In this document: in pieces, positions 1 through 10,679 of the stretch
Layout: every line of letters starts with the position of its first letter
How positions within the stretch are numbered: the first letter of the stretch is position 1
From: Skermanella rosea
GTDB lineage: Bacteria > Pseudomonadota > Alphaproteobacteria > Azospirillales > Azospirillaceae
DNA length: 64,000 nt
NCBI RefSeq assembly: GCF_016806835.2
Contig: NZ_CP086111.1
Span: 4,643,471-4,707,470 of the forward strand
Direction: 5' to 3'
The notes under the pieces: model-generated
Databases searched by the model: none
Seen by the model: the letters and a program-made list of their open reading frames with translations, nothing else
Told to the model about the DNA's origin: nothing
Position numbers and translations under genes: made by a program

Positions 1-1384
1 GAACGCCTTTCCGGACGCATCCGCCGTGATTTTCCTTTTCCAGCCCAATCTGGTCCTGGGCGACGATCAAGCGCTACGAGCGGTGCTGCTGGGGGATGCT
101 GAGCGTGGTCTGCTGGCCAAACGCGATCGAGTGTGCTTCATCGTAAACCGAGCCGATGAGCTAGGCGTCGATCCTGAATGGTCGCCAACGGTGTACGCGC
201 AACTGACGGAGCGCAAGCGGCTGGAGTTGGTGCAGGCTCTGAAGTCTCGTGGGATTGAGGCCGACGAAGATCGCATCGTCTTTATGGCCAGTGATCCCTA
301 TGGTCTTGTCGGCAACAATGTCGACGTGGACGCGTCGGCCTTCGATGCCCATCGCGCTTGGGATGGGTTCGACCACTTCAACGCGGCCCTGAACCGGGCT
401 CGTCCTTCGCTCTTGGCGTCTGGTGTGGCGCGGTCAGTACTGGAAGGCGGCGTCGCGCGGCTGACGAGGCTGAAGGGCGACCGGCTGATCAGGGTCGTGA
501 TGGGAACGCAAGCGCTTCGGGAGATCAAACGCGTCATCGAGGCCGTACGTGAAACGATCGGGAACGGACAACAACTCGGCGAACGGTTCTTCCATGACCT
601 GCAATGCCTCGTCGAAGACTATGTATCTGCTCGAAAGGATGAGGTCCTCGGCGAACGCGACCCTGTGCGCCTGCGGATCAAGGCCGAGGCGCTTTCGCAG
701 TGGTGGACCGACCCAGCGTTGCAGGTCGAGATGACACAATGGCAAATGCGGTGCGCCGAAGCGTTGGAATCGTGGTACGTACAAAGCATCGAGGCGCTCT
801 CGCGACGTATGGAATCGGTCGAATTCCGGCAATCACTTCGAATGCCTGTAGAGCGCTATGACAGGATTCTTGATGATGCGCAAGGTAAGGGACCGGCACT
901 TGAAGTAATTGATAAGATCGGACGGTCCTTAGGCGGTGCGACCCGGGATGTTGTTTACAGCATCGGCAAGGCGCTGGGCGTGAAGTTCAAGCCCTGGGGA
1001 GCAGTCAAATTGGCTCGGAGCCTCGCCAAGGCCGGTGCGGTGATCGCCGTTATCGGAGTCGTGGTTGACATTGCATTCGTGTTCGTGGACGAAAAGCGGC
1101 AGGCGGAACGCGAACGGCACCGGCACGAGTTAACTGACTTCTTGCGAGCATCATCGCACAGGGTCGTACACACCGCAGCCTTTGGAGACGAGGATCAGCC
1201 AGGCCTGCTGCCCCAGCTTGGGGACGCGTTGGCAATATTTGAGCGGCATGCGCGCGAACTGACCGAAGCCTACGACGCGCTGGCTGACGAGATCTCCTGC
1301 GAGGAAGAGTGGATCGAAACCTATAGGGCACTGACAGCACAAGCACTCGAGCGGCTTCAAAAGCGGGGACGGTCACATGTCTGA
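1..1384 (+). CDS. dynamin-like GTPase, 5' end outside window
   Basis: The reading frame is already open at base 2 and runs through a GTG codon at 26, so the gene very probably starts upstream and its P-loop is missing here. What remains begins in the second half of a GTPase domain: a G4-type motif NRADELG near base 162, then an MASDPYG stretch near 290 followed by a WDGFDHF block near 360. The same DPY...VGN...WDG(F/I)D arrangement occurs in the next gene, so the two are paralogues. A long helical region follows, then a hydrophobic segment (about nt 1025-1090, rich in A, V and I), then a charged C-terminal tail. This suits a membrane-associated dynamin-like GTPase. The stop overlaps the next start by 8 bp, so the two are translationally coupled. 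Codon use is less GC-biased than in the core genes after 4.3 kb, suggesting acquired DNA. The biological role is unknown. Confidence 0.6.
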   Translation, partial: NAFPDASAVIFLFQPNLVLGDDQALRAVLLGDAERGLLAKRDRVCFIVNRADELGVDPEWSPTVYAQLTERKRLELVQALKSRGIEADEDRIVFMASDPYGLVGNNVDVDASAFDAHRAWDGFDHFNAALNRARPSLLASGVARSVLEGGVARLTRLKGDRLIRVVMGTQALREIKRVIEAVRETIGNGQQLGERFFHDLQCLVEDYVSARKDEVLGERDPVRLRIKAEALSQWWTDPALQVEMTQWQMRCAEALESWYVQSIEALSRRMESVEFRQSLRMPVERYDRILDDAQGKGPALEVIDKIGRSLGGATRDVVYSIGKALGVKFKPWGAVKLARSLAKAGAVIAVIGVVVDIAFVFVDEKRQAERERHRHELTDFLRASSHRVVHTAAFGDEDQPGLLPQLGDALAIFERHARELTEAYDALADEISCEEEWIETYRALTAQALERLQKRGRSHV

Positions 1385-3140
1385 AACTTCGCACATCACA
1401 GAATCGCTCTGGGCTCACTTGGCGACATTCCCGGCCACAAGGGAAGCGGTGTTAGAGCATCTAAACCGATGGAACGCATTCGCTGCCACTGACGTACTGC
1501 GGGTCATCATTTTTGGCGTTTACGACGCTGGCAAGAGCAGCCTGCTCAAGCGTCTGCTGGTGGAAGCAGGTGTCCCAGTGCCGTCCTGGCTCACGGTCAG
1601 CGCGCGCCGCGAAACCTTCGAGGCGTTGGAGATCGAGGCAGGCAACCTGATCTTCGTCGACTCGCCGGGCCTGAAAGGGGGCAACGATAGGCATGACGAC
1701 ATCAGCCGCAAGGCCCTGCAGCTTGCGGACGCATACTTATGGGTAATGCCGCCTCAACTGGTGACATCCGGACAGGCGGAAATCCTGGGCTTCCTCAAAG
1801 GAGACTTCTTCCATTGTAAACTTCCCCACGAGGCGGTCGTCGGCGCGACCATCGCGGTCATCGGCCGGATGGACGAGGCCGGTGTGGACCCGCCCGATAG
1901 TCCTGAAGGATACCGCAGCATCGTCGCAACCAAGACGGCCGAGTTCGAAGCGATGCTGCGCAAGGCGGGTATCGAGGGCGGTCTCGTCGGCCCTCTCTGC
2001 GTCGCCGCCGACCCCTATCAGAGTGTTGGCAACCTGCCGGATCCCGAGCTGGGGCTCTACGATCCTGGCAGGGAATGGGATGGCATCGATGCATTGCAGA
2101 CAGCGCTGGGCCGGCTGGGTGGCGATTTCCTAAGGTTGAGAGCGTGGGCCGGACTGCGGTTCGTTGCTGCGGTCGCAAAGGAACTCGCTGGTGAACTCGC
2201 TGAGCATAGGTCGGCGATGGATCTTCAAGCTGAGCGCTTCGTCCGTGAGGAGGAACGTTACCGCCTGTTTCGCAAACGGCTGTCGGTCTTGATAGCGCAA
2301 GCGGAGAAGGATCTTCAGCGTCGTGTCGAGGAAGCACTGCTTTCCATAACCCGTATTGGATCCGAGGACACCGGAAAGGCCATCGATCGTCTCGAAAAGG
2401 CGATGAAACAGGGCATCGACCAGTGGTCGGCATTCAGTGTGGCGGAACTCACGGGTCTTGCGCAGGAGTTCGAATTGGAGTTGCACGAGCATCCTCTTGA
2501 GATCGATCTATCAGCGATCGGCGATGTATCAGATGGCCGCATAGGCACCTCACCATCCATGTGGCAGAAGGACGGCCTCAACAAACTCCGCAGCTGCGTG
2601 TTCGGGTTTGGTCCAGTGCTGAAGGAGTCCTTCCATGCCTACGTTGGCGCCAGCATAGGCATGTCGGTGAAGACCGCATCCGATAGGCTGCAGAAGCTGG
2701 AAGGCTTAGAAGGGGATGCATTGACTGCCGCCATCAAAAAGCTGTTCAGAACCACGGAAAGGATGGAAGAGGCCAGCAAGTACGTCAGGTGGAGCGAACT
2801 GGCGGCCGTCTTGGGGCCGATCGCCGCCCAACTCGCCGGCTTGGGTATGGATCTCGTCGCAGATCTCATGACCGCGCAGGAGGCTGCTGAGCGAAAGCGG
2901 CGGCGTGACGAACTCATTGGAGAGCTCGCCGAACTCTCCGCCAAAATCGTCGATCAGGCGAATTCGATTTTCAAAGTTATTTGCGACGACTTGGATGCGC
3001 CGTTGACCGAGCAGATGGAATTGGCACTGTGCAAGAGAATGCACCTGTTAGAACAACGCAAGAAGATAGACCTTTTTCTGATCGAGCTGAACAACCGACT
3101 CGACCAGATGAGCGCCCGGAGGAAAACCGCTGGGGCCTAA
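1377..3140 (+). CDS. dynamin-like GTPase, second of a tandem pair
   Basis: This is a 587-residue protein with a complete N-terminal GTPase domain. It has a P-loop GVYDAGKS at residues 47-54, a G3 motif DSPG at 95-98, and a G4-like GRMDEAG near base 1866. After the G domain comes a long, mostly helical region with heptad-like charged stretches. A short Ala/Leu-rich patch near residues 465-490 could dip into a membrane, but there is no clear transmembrane helix. The layout is that of bacterial dynamin-like proteins (known family: membrane remodelling GTPases, often encoded as unequal adjacent pairs). The start is the ATG inside the end of the preceding gene. The partner carries the hydrophobic anchor, so the two probably form a hetero-oligomer (inference). 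Function could be membrane repair, phage defence or vesicle formation; nothing in the sequence decides this. Confidence 0.75.
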   Translation: MSETSHITESLWAHLATFPATREAVLEHLNRWNAFAATDVLRVIIFGVYDAGKSSLLKRLLVEAGVPVPSWLTVSARRETFEALEIEAGNLIFVDSPGLKGGNDRHDDISRKALQLADAYLWVMPPQLVTSGQAEILGFLKGDFFHCKLPHEAVVGATIAVIGRMDEAGVDPPDSPEGYRSIVATKTAEFEAMLRKAGIEGGLVGPLCVAADPYQSVGNLPDPELGLYDPGREWDGIDALQTALGRLGGDFLRLRAWAGLRFVAAVAKELAGELAEHRSAMDLQAERFVREEERYRLFRKRLSVLIAQAEKDLQRRVEEALLSITRIGSEDTGKAIDRLEKAMKQGIDQWSAFSVAELTGLAQEFELELHEHPLEIDLSAIGDVSDGRIGTSPSMWQKDGLNKLRSCVFGFGPVLKESFHAYVGASIGMSVKTASDRLQKLEGLEGDALTAAIKKLFRTTERMEEASKYVRWSELAAVLGPIAAQLAGLGMDLVADLMTAQEAAERKRRRDELIGELAELSAKIVDQANSIFKVICDDLDAPLTEQMELALCKRMHLLEQRKKIDLFLIELNNRLDQMSARRKTAGA

Positions 3141-3187
3141 TTGAAACACCCTCCTAGAATGTGCGAGTTGCGAATCTCACGCAATGG

Positions 3188-3271
3188 GCGGGTGTCGTGG
3201 AATTGGTAGACTCACGTGAATTCGAATTCCTCACCACTGTCATGCGGGCTCGAGTCCCGCCGTCTACACCA
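3188..3271 (+). tRNA. degenerate tRNA-Leu-like sequence (possible pseudo-tRNA)
   Basis: The 84-nt stretch has the hallmarks of a class II tRNA-Leu. These are a D-arm with a GTG/CAC stem and the loop GAATTGGTAGAC, a perfect 5-bp T-stem (GCGGG/CCCGC, 3244-3260) around CTCGAGT, and an encoded 3' ACCA at 3268-3271. The acceptor stem is poor: pairing 3188-3194 with 3261-3267 gives one C-A mismatch and three G-T wobbles. The anticodon stem (3217-3221 with 3229-3233) has two mismatches. The loop TCGAATT has C where the universal T33 should be, so no anticodon can be assigned safely. The variable region is only about 10 nt. It may be a decayed tRNA-Leu on a mobile element or an unusual non-canonical tRNA. 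Confidence 0.45.
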
Positions 3272-3578
3272 CACCTTTATAAGCACGGTCGGAGGGCGGC
3301 CAGATTGGATCACGGATTCACCCCGACCCTCTCCGCCCAACGTTCGGCAATCGAAACCTAGCGATAAGCCAACCATTGTTCTGCGGGAAAGTAACTCCTG
3401 TACCAACTTCGACGTCGGTAGAATTTTGGCGGAGAAAACCAGCCCGTAGATAGAGAAAATGCCTCAGAACCGCCTAGCCAGCCAAATTGCCGGTTCCGTT
3501 CCTGTACGCTAAAGCTTTTAATAACTCGGAGTTCTTCAGGAAGCGACGCGCAGGAGGGCACGTCTAATTCTAAAATAG
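3272..3578. other. intergenic, no gene recognised
   Basis: About 300 bases lie between the tRNA-like sequence and tRNA-Ser. Composition is AT-richer than the core genome to the right. Short open frames exist on both strands but none has a convincing start, ribosome binding site or recognisable product. If an island ends at tRNA-Ser, this is its terminal non-coding stretch. Confidence 0.4.
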
Positions 3579-3668
3579 TGGCGGACGGGGTGGGATTCGA
3601 ACCCACGGTACCCTTGCAGGTACGCCGCATTTCGAGTGCGGTGCCTTCAACCACTCGACCACCCGTCC
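3579..3668 (-). tRNA. tRNA-Ser (anticodon CGA)
   Basis: Read on the minus strand, the 90-nt gene has a perfect 7-bp acceptor stem GGACGGG/CCCGTCC, discriminator G and encoded CCA. The anticodon arm is CCGCA-CTCGAAA-TGCGG, giving anticodon CGA for UCG codons. It has a long class II variable arm (GCAGGTACC-type, pairing on itself) and a T-arm with GTTCGAATC. Its 3' end points towards the AT-richer region on the left, the orientation expected when an integrated element uses the tRNA 3' end as attachment site. Confidence 0.96.
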
Positions 3669-3814
3669 GACGCATCAGCCTCGCCCACCGCGCGGTGGCG
3701 AAGCGGCGCGGAAACTAGCGTATGTAGCCGGCGTCCGCAAGGCCAACTTTTGCATCCGGATCCTGACGAGTTCAACGCGGATTTTCGCGTCGCGGCGCAG
3801 GTCCGTCGGCCACT

Positions 3815-4216
3815 CTACCCCTCGTGGTTTTCCGACAAACCGTCCCGGCGGGATGGGCGCCTGATGTGTTCGACGCCATACTTCACCAACACCAAGGCTT
3901 TCCAGCTCTCATCGATGAACCTGATCACGACGACGTCATCAAATTCCTGCGCCGGGCTCCTCATGTGGAGATCAGACGGCCTCTGGTGACCCAACGTCAC
4001 GGCGAGGTCAGCGGCAGCTCGGTCTTCCGACATCAGCGATAGCATCATACCCCATCTTCCGGGCGAGGGCATCACGATCCCGCCGTTCCCTTGAACCCTG
4101 ACGCATAGCAGATTATGCAGCTCCGACCGGATGGGGTCCGGACGCTCGGGTTCCTTACGAACGACCAGACCGCCCGACGCCGCGTTCGCCGGTGCCGCCC
4201 GCTCCGGAATCCGCAA
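3815..4216 (-). CDS. hypothetical protein, 133 aa
   Basis: I do not recognise this protein. The frame shows a moderate excess of G/C at third positions and its C-terminal half ([20 protein letters not shown] and on) reads like a folded beta-alpha segment, so it may be a real gene. The first half is low in secondary-structure content, and the true start may be one of the internal ATGs (for example the MSEDRAA start about 65 codons in). It lies alone between tRNA-Ser and the rplU promoter, on the opposite strand to the ribosomal genes. The alternative is a chance open frame in an otherwise non-coding 660-base gap. Confidence 0.35.
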   Translation of the reverse strand: MRIPERAAPANAASGGLVVRKEPERPDPIRSELHNLLCVRVQGNGGIVMPSPGRWGMMLSLMSEDRAAADLAVTLGHQRPSDLHMRSPAQEFDDVVVIRFIDESWKALVLVKYGVEHIRRPSRRDGLSENHEG

Positions 4217-4224
4217 TCCCCCTG

Positions 4225-4252
4225 TTGACTCTCCGCCGCCGATGAGTATATT
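4225..4252 (+). promoter_or_regulatory. sigma-70 promoter of rplU-rpmA
   Basis: TTGACT (4225-4230) and TATATT (4247-4252) are separated by 16 bases. This is a close match to the housekeeping consensus, and an AT-rich -10 in a GC-rich context stands out. The predicted transcript starts near 4259, leaving a leader of about 75 nt before rplU. Confidence 0.7.
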
Positions 4253-4334
4253 CGCCGCTCCTTACCAGCGGGCTCAAATCTCGGACGAGGTTTGTCGTGC
4301 CCGTAGTTTGTATTCAGATACGGCAGTGGCAAAC

Positions 4335-4646
4335 ATGTTCGCAGTGATCCGCACCGGCGGCAAGCAGTACAAAGTCGCCAACGGCGACGTGATCAAGGTC
4401 GAGAAACTGGCCGGCGAGGCTGGCGCTTCCATCAACTTCGACGAAGTCCTGATGGTCAGCGATGCCGGCAGCACGACGGTCGGCACCCCCCTGGTCGCAG
4501 GGGCTGCGGTCACCGCCGAAGTCATCGCCCAGGATCGTGGTCCGAAGATCATCGTCTTCAAGAAGAAGCGTCGCCAGAACTACCGGCGCAAGAACGGGCA
4601 CCGTCAGGACCTGACCGTGCTGCGCATCACCGGGATCAGCGCGTAA
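4335..4646 (+). CDS. rplU: 50S ribosomal protein L21
   Basis: The 103-residue protein matches the usual L21 length. It begins [14 protein letters not shown] and ends with the conserved [16 protein letters not shown] basic block, which binds 23S rRNA in the large subunit. The frame is open for 68 codons upstream, but family alignment puts the start at the ATG at 4335, downstream of the promoter at 4225. rpmA follows 55 bases later and obgE after a terminator, the classical L21-L27-Obg cluster. Confidence 0.97.
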   Translation: MFAVIRTGGKQYKVANGDVIKVEKLAGEAGASINFDEVLMVSDAGSTTVGTPLVAGAAVTAEVIAQDRGPKIIVFKKKRRQNYRRKNGHRQDLTVLRITGISA

Positions 4647-4701
4647 CCTCGCGCTCGACACCCCCGATCGGTACGATCCTGGCCCATAGGAGTTCAGAGC
4701 A

Positions 4702-5001
4702 ATGGCACATAAAAAGGCAGGCGGCAGCTCCCGCAACGGTCGCGACAGCGCCGGCCGTCGTCTCGGCGTGAAGAAGTACGGCGGGGAAAGCGTCCTCGCC
4801 GGCAACATCATCGTGCGCCAGCGCGGCACCCAGTTCCACCCCGGTGCCAACGTCGGCGTCGGCAAGGACCATACCCTGTTCGCCCTGGTCGAGGGGCAGG
4901 TCAGCTTCCGCAAGTCGATCGCCGGCCGGACCTTCGTCTCGGTGAACGAGAACCTCCAGGCCGGCGCGAAGGCCGAGGAAGTGCCGGCGGCCGCCGAATA
5001 A
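4702..5001 (+). CDS. rpmA: 50S ribosomal protein L27
   Basis: The 99-residue protein starts [16 protein letters not shown], the L27 signature. It needs no N-terminal processing, unlike the Firmicutes form. Its N-terminus reaches the peptidyl transferase centre. The C-terminal tail after [11 protein letters not shown] is about ten residues longer than the E. coli protein and Ala/Glu-rich, a common variation. A GGAG ribosome binding site lies just upstream. It is co-transcribed with rplU and followed by a strong terminator. Confidence 0.97.
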   Translation: MAHKKAGGSSRNGRDSAGRRLGVKKYGGESVLAGNIIVRQRGTQFHPGANVGVGKDHTLFALVEGQVSFRKSIAGRTFVSVNENLQAGAKAEEVPAAAE

Positions 5002-5035
5002 CGGCGCCCCAGCATCCTGAGGTCAGGAACTGGAT

Positions 5036-5075
5036 AATCGGGGGGTCGGTTCAGCCGTCCCCCCGATTTTCGTTT
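5036..5075 (+). terminator. rho-independent terminator after rpmA
   Basis: A perfect 10-bp stem (AATCGGGGGG at 5036-5045, CCCCCCGATT at 5059-5068) with a 13-nt loop is followed by a T-rich stretch (TTTTCGTTT). It sits 35 bases after the rpmA stop and separates the ribosomal genes from obgE. Confidence 0.85.
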
Positions 5076-5147
5076 GGGCTCCCCCTACCCTCGCCGGCCT
5101 CCGCTCCCCACCTGCCGCAGACGACCACTTCCGCCGACATTCGTTGA

Positions 5148-7485
<2,338 letters not shown>

Positions 7486-7517
7486 CACGCTTTCCCGCGC
7501 ACAATCCGGAACCCCCA

Positions 7518-8168
7518 ATGATAAGAGCCGTCCTCTGGGACATCGACGGCACGTTGCTGGACAGCGAGCCCCATCACTTCAAGTCCTTCGTGGCGGTCTG
7601 CGAGAGCCATGGCCAGACCTTGGCGAAAGCAGACTACGACCGCCTGCTGGGCCGCTCCATGGCGGAGGTGTACGCCCTGCTGAACGCCGTCCAACCGCTG
7701 CCGCTGGACCTGCCGGAGTTCGCCGCCGCCTGCTCCGACCACTACGTCACCCATGTGGCCGACGTGCCGCCGCGCCCCGGCGCGCTGGAGAAGGTCGCCG
7801 ACCTCGCGGGCTCGGGCATCGCCCAGGCCTGCGTGTCGAACAGCGCCCGGCGCGTCGTCGAGGCGAACATGGCCGTCATCGCCATGCCCGAGGCGCTGGG
7901 CTTCGCCCTGTCGCGCGACGACGTGACCCGCGGCAAGCCCGACCCGGAACCGTACCTGCGCGCCGCCGAACGCCTGGGCGTGCCGCCGGACGCCTGCGTC
8001 GCGGTGGAGGACAGCCCGATCGGTGCCCGCGCCGCCAAGGCGGCCGGCATGATCACCATCGCCTGGCCGCAGCACCGGACGCTGGAATTCGACGCGGTCG
8101 ACCGTATCGTCGGGCAACTGGACGAGATCGACTGGACAGCCCTTCTCCGGGACCGGAAAATCACCTAA
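7518..8168 (+). CDS. HAD-superfamily phosphatase (beta-phosphoglucomutase/phosphoglycolate type)
   Basis: The 216-residue protein carries the four HAD motifs: DIDGTLLDSEP near the N-terminus (nucleophile Asp in DxDGT), CVSNSARR, GKPDPEPY, and VEDSPIGARAAKAAG. The alpha-helical cap between motifs I and II is of subclass IA. It is likely a small-molecule phosphatase or phosphomutase. Its position between proB and proA, with short gaps on both sides, makes it part of the proline operon. A link to gamma-glutamyl phosphate or a damaged by-product would be speculation. The start is the ATG at 7518, 32 bases after proB. Confidence 0.85.
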   Translation: MIRAVLWDIDGTLLDSEPHHFKSFVAVCESHGQTLAKADYDRLLGRSMAEVYALLNAVQPLPLDLPEFAAACSDHYVTHVADVPPRPGALEKVADLAGSGIAQACVSNSARRVVEANMAVIAMPEALGFALSRDDVTRGKPDPEPYLRAAERLGVPPDACVAVEDSPIGARAAKAAGMITIAWPQHRTLEFDAVDRIVGQLDEIDWTALLRDRKIT

Positions 8169-8208
8169 AGTCCCGCCCCCAAAGAACCGAGACCGGGAGT
8201 AAGCCGCC

Positions 8209-9489
8209 GTGACCGCCGTCAAGCACACCGTCGATCCCTTGCAGGGGGAAATGCAGCAGTTGGGGCGCGCCGCGCGCGCCGCGGCGGCGGTGCTTGCCCA
8301 GGCCCCGACCGAGCGGAAGGATGCGGCGCTGCGCGCGGCCGCCGCCGCGATCCGGGAACGGTCCGCCGCGATCCTGGAGGCCAACGCCCGCGATGTCGCC
8401 AACGCCAGGGCGCGCGACATGGCCGCCTCCCTGATCGACCGGCTGAAACTGGACGGGGCCCGGGTGGAAGGCATCGCCAAGGGTCTGGAGGACGTGGCCG
8501 CCCTGCCCGACCCGATCGGCACCGTCATGGCGGAGTGGGACCGGCCCAACGGGCTGAGGATCGCCCGCGTCCGGGTGCCGCTGGGCGTCATCGGCATCGT
8601 CTACGAGAGCCGCCCCAACGTCACCGCCGACGCCGGCGGGCTGTGCCTGAAATCGGGCAACGCCTGCATCCTGCGCGGCGGCTCCGACAGCTTCGAATCG
8701 TCCCGCGCCATCATCGCCTGCATGCGGGAGGGCCTGCGTGCCGCCGGCCTGCCCGAGGACGCGGTCCAGCTGGTGCCGACCACCGACCGCGCCGCCGTCG
8801 GCATCCTGCTGACCATGGTGGACGACATCGACGTGATCATCCCGCGCGGCGGCAAGTCGCTGATCCAGCGGGTCGCGGCGGAGAGCCGGATCCCCGTGAT
8901 CAAGCATCTCGACGGCATCTGCCACGTCTATGTGGACGCCGCCGCCGATCCGGCGAAGGCGCGCGATATCGTGCTGAACGCCAAGATGCGCCGCACCTCC
9001 GTCTGCGGTGCCGCCGAGACGCTGCTGGTGGACCGTTCCGTTTCCGGAACCGTCCTGCCCGCCGTCCTGGACGCCCTGATCGCCGCCGGCTGCGAGGTGC
9101 GCGGCGACGAGGCGACCCGCAGGATCGACGGCCGCGCGGTCCCGGCGACGGTCGCCGACTGGGACACGGAGTATCTGGACGCGATCATCTCGGTCCGGGT
9201 GGTGGACGGCGTCGATGCCGCGATCGAACATGTCAACCGGCACGGCTCCCACCATACCGACAGCATCGTGACCGAGGACGCGGCGGCGGCCGAGAAGTTC
9301 CTCACCCAGGTGGACAGCGCCATCGTGCTGCTGAACGCCTCGACCCAGTTCGCCGACGGCGGCGAGTTCGGCATGGGGGCGGAGATCGGCATCTCCACCG
9401 GCAAGCTCCACGCCCGCGGCCCGGTCGGCGCCGAGCAGCTGACCAGCTACAAGTATCAGGTCCGCGGCACCGGGCAGACCCGTCCATGA
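8209..9489 (+). CDS. proA: gamma-glutamyl phosphate reductase
   Basis: This NADPH-dependent enzyme converts glutamyl-5-phosphate to glutamate semialdehyde, the second step of proline synthesis. The 426-residue protein matches family length. It shows the aldehyde-dehydrogenase fold signatures [17 protein letters not shown], the [11 protein letters not shown] block, and the catalytic cysteine in [13 protein letters not shown]. The start is GTG at 8209 after a GGGAG-type ribosome binding site. It follows the HAD gene by 40 bases and is probably transcribed from the obgE-proB promoter. Confidence 0.96.
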   Translation: MTAVKHTVDPLQGEMQQLGRAARAAAAVLAQAPTERKDAALRAAAAAIRERSAAILEANARDVANARARDMAASLIDRLKLDGARVEGIAKGLEDVAALPDPIGTVMAEWDRPNGLRIARVRVPLGVIGIVYESRPNVTADAGGLCLKSGNACILRGGSDSFESSRAIIACMREGLRAAGLPEDAVQLVPTTDRAAVGILLTMVDDIDVIIPRGGKSLIQRVAAESRIPVIKHLDGICHVYVDAAADPAKARDIVLNAKMRRTSVCGAAETLLVDRSVSGTVLPAVLDALIAAGCEVRGDEATRRIDGRAVPATVADWDTEYLDAIISVRVVDGVDAAIEHVNRHGSHHTDSIVTEDAAAAEKFLTQVDSAIVLLNASTQFADGGEFGMGAEIGISTGKLHARGPVGAEQLTSYKYQVRGTGQTRP

Positions 9490-9523
9490 CCGGTATTCCG
9501 GCCGAGGGGAGCCGGGACCCGGC

Positions 9524-10168
9524 GTGAGGAGGGTGACTCTCTACGGCGGCCGGACCTGGGCCGGCCGGCGGGTCGGGCTGCTCGGCGGGTCGTTCAACCC
9601 GGCCCACGAAGGGCACCGCCACATCAGCCTGCTGGCGCTCAAGCTGCTAGACCTGGACTATGTCTGGTGGCTGGTCAGCCCGCAGAACCCGTTGAAATCG
9701 ACCCGCGACATGGCGTCGCTGGAAGAGCGGCTGGCCGGCGGCCGGCTGGTCGCCCGGCACCCGCGGATCGTCGTCACCGACGTGGAGTGCGCGCTGGAAA
9801 CCCGTTTCACGGCGGAGACCCTGGCCAGACTGCACCGGTACTTCCCGCGGACCCGGTTCGTCTGGCTGATGGGGGCCGACAACCTGACCCAGATCCCGCG
9901 CTGGCAGAACTGGACGCGAATCTTTAACGGGACACCCGTTGCAGTCTTCAGTCGTCCTCCATATTCTTTAAGTGCGTTGCACGGCCAAGCCGCGCAACGC
10001 TACAGGTGTCGCCGGGTCGGCCAGGCCCGGGCCCGGGGGCTCGCGGAAATGCAGCCGCCGGCCTGGGTGTTTTTCCAGAACCCGTTGCATCCGGCATCGG
10101 CGACGGAAATCCGGAAGCGTCGCGCGCAGGCAGCGGCGGCGGCTTCCGGCGGTCAACCGGTTCAATAG
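9524..10168 (+). CDS. nadD: nicotinate-nucleotide adenylyltransferase
   Basis: The enzyme joins nicotinate mononucleotide and ATP to give deamido-NAD. The 214-residue protein has the nucleotidyltransferase motif GGSFNPAHEGH (the HxGH element) near residue 21, then PQNPLK and the second substrate-binding motif WLMGADNL. The C-terminal ISSTxIR-type motif appears as SATEIRKR. The GTG at 9524 gives an N-terminus of normal length. Near 9955-10000 composition dips, but the frame stays open. It sits immediately upstream of rsfS, as in most proteobacteria. Confidence 0.93.
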   Translation: MRRVTLYGGRTWAGRRVGLLGGSFNPAHEGHRHISLLALKLLDLDYVWWLVSPQNPLKSTRDMASLEERLAGGRLVARHPRIVVTDVECALETRFTAETLARLHRYFPRTRFVWLMGADNLTQIPRWQNWTRIFNGTPVAVFSRPPYSLSALHGQAAQRYRCRRVGQARARGLAEMQPPAWVFFQNPLHPASATEIRKRRAQAAAAASGGQPVQ

Positions 10169-10191
10169 AGGTGAAAGCCATAGCTACGTTC

Positions 10192-10614
10192 ATGCAACAG
10201 ACCCCTGAAAACGGGTCGAACTCGCAACAGCTCCCCCATATGGAACTCTCCCATATGGACCTGCCCAGGCAGCTCAGCGAGCTGGTCGTCAAGTCTCTGG
10301 ACGACGACAAGGCCGAGGACATCGTCGTGATCGACCTCGCCGGCAAAACCACCATCGCGGACTACATGGTCGTGGCATCGGGCCGCTCGACGCGGCAGGT
10401 CGGCGCCATGGCCGAGCATCTGCGCGAGAAGCTGAAGGTTGCCGGGGCCGCCGCCGTCGAGATCGAGGGCCTGCCGCAGGCGGACTGGGTCCTGATCGAT
10501 GCCGGCGACGTCATCGTCCACCTGTTCCGGCCCGAGGTCCGCAGCTTCTACAACATCGAGAAGATGTGGGGCATCGAGCCGCCGGCGGCTCGGCAGGACA
10601 TGCTGTACGCCTGA
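10192..10614 (+). CDS. rsfS: ribosome silencing factor RsfS
   Basis: RsfS binds L14 and blocks subunit joining when nutrients are short. The conserved core is clear: SLDDDKAEDIVVIDLAGKTT, DYMVVASGRSTRQV, and DWVLIDAGDVIVHLFRPEVR, ending with YNIEKMWG. The frame is open well upstream inside nadD. Candidate starts are a GTG at 10171, two bases after the nadD stop, and the ATG at 10192; later ATGs at 10240 and 10255 would give the family's shorter usual length. The ATG at 10192 is my choice, with low certainty. The extra 25 N-terminal residues (Gln/Asn/His-rich) are unlike the family. Confidence 0.9.
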   Translation: MQQTPENGSNSQQLPHMELSHMDLPRQLSELVVKSLDDDKAEDIVVIDLAGKTTIADYMVVASGRSTRQVGAMAEHLREKLKVAGAAAVEIEGLPQADWVLIDAGDVIVHLFRPEVRSFYNIEKMWGIEPPAARQDMLYA

Positions 10615-10679
10615 CCGGCCGGCTTGGACGGATCGGTCCGGTACGGAACGGAACGGTACGGCACTGAAAAGGTAGTCCC

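Noticed and set aside
3188-3271. tmRNA or split tmRNA fragment
   Set aside because: The D-loop and T-arm are those of tRNA-Leu, there is no tag reading frame and no partner piece nearby.
4131-4334. Upstream extension of the rplU frame
   Set aside because: It crosses the promoter at 4225-4252 and lacks L21 homology.
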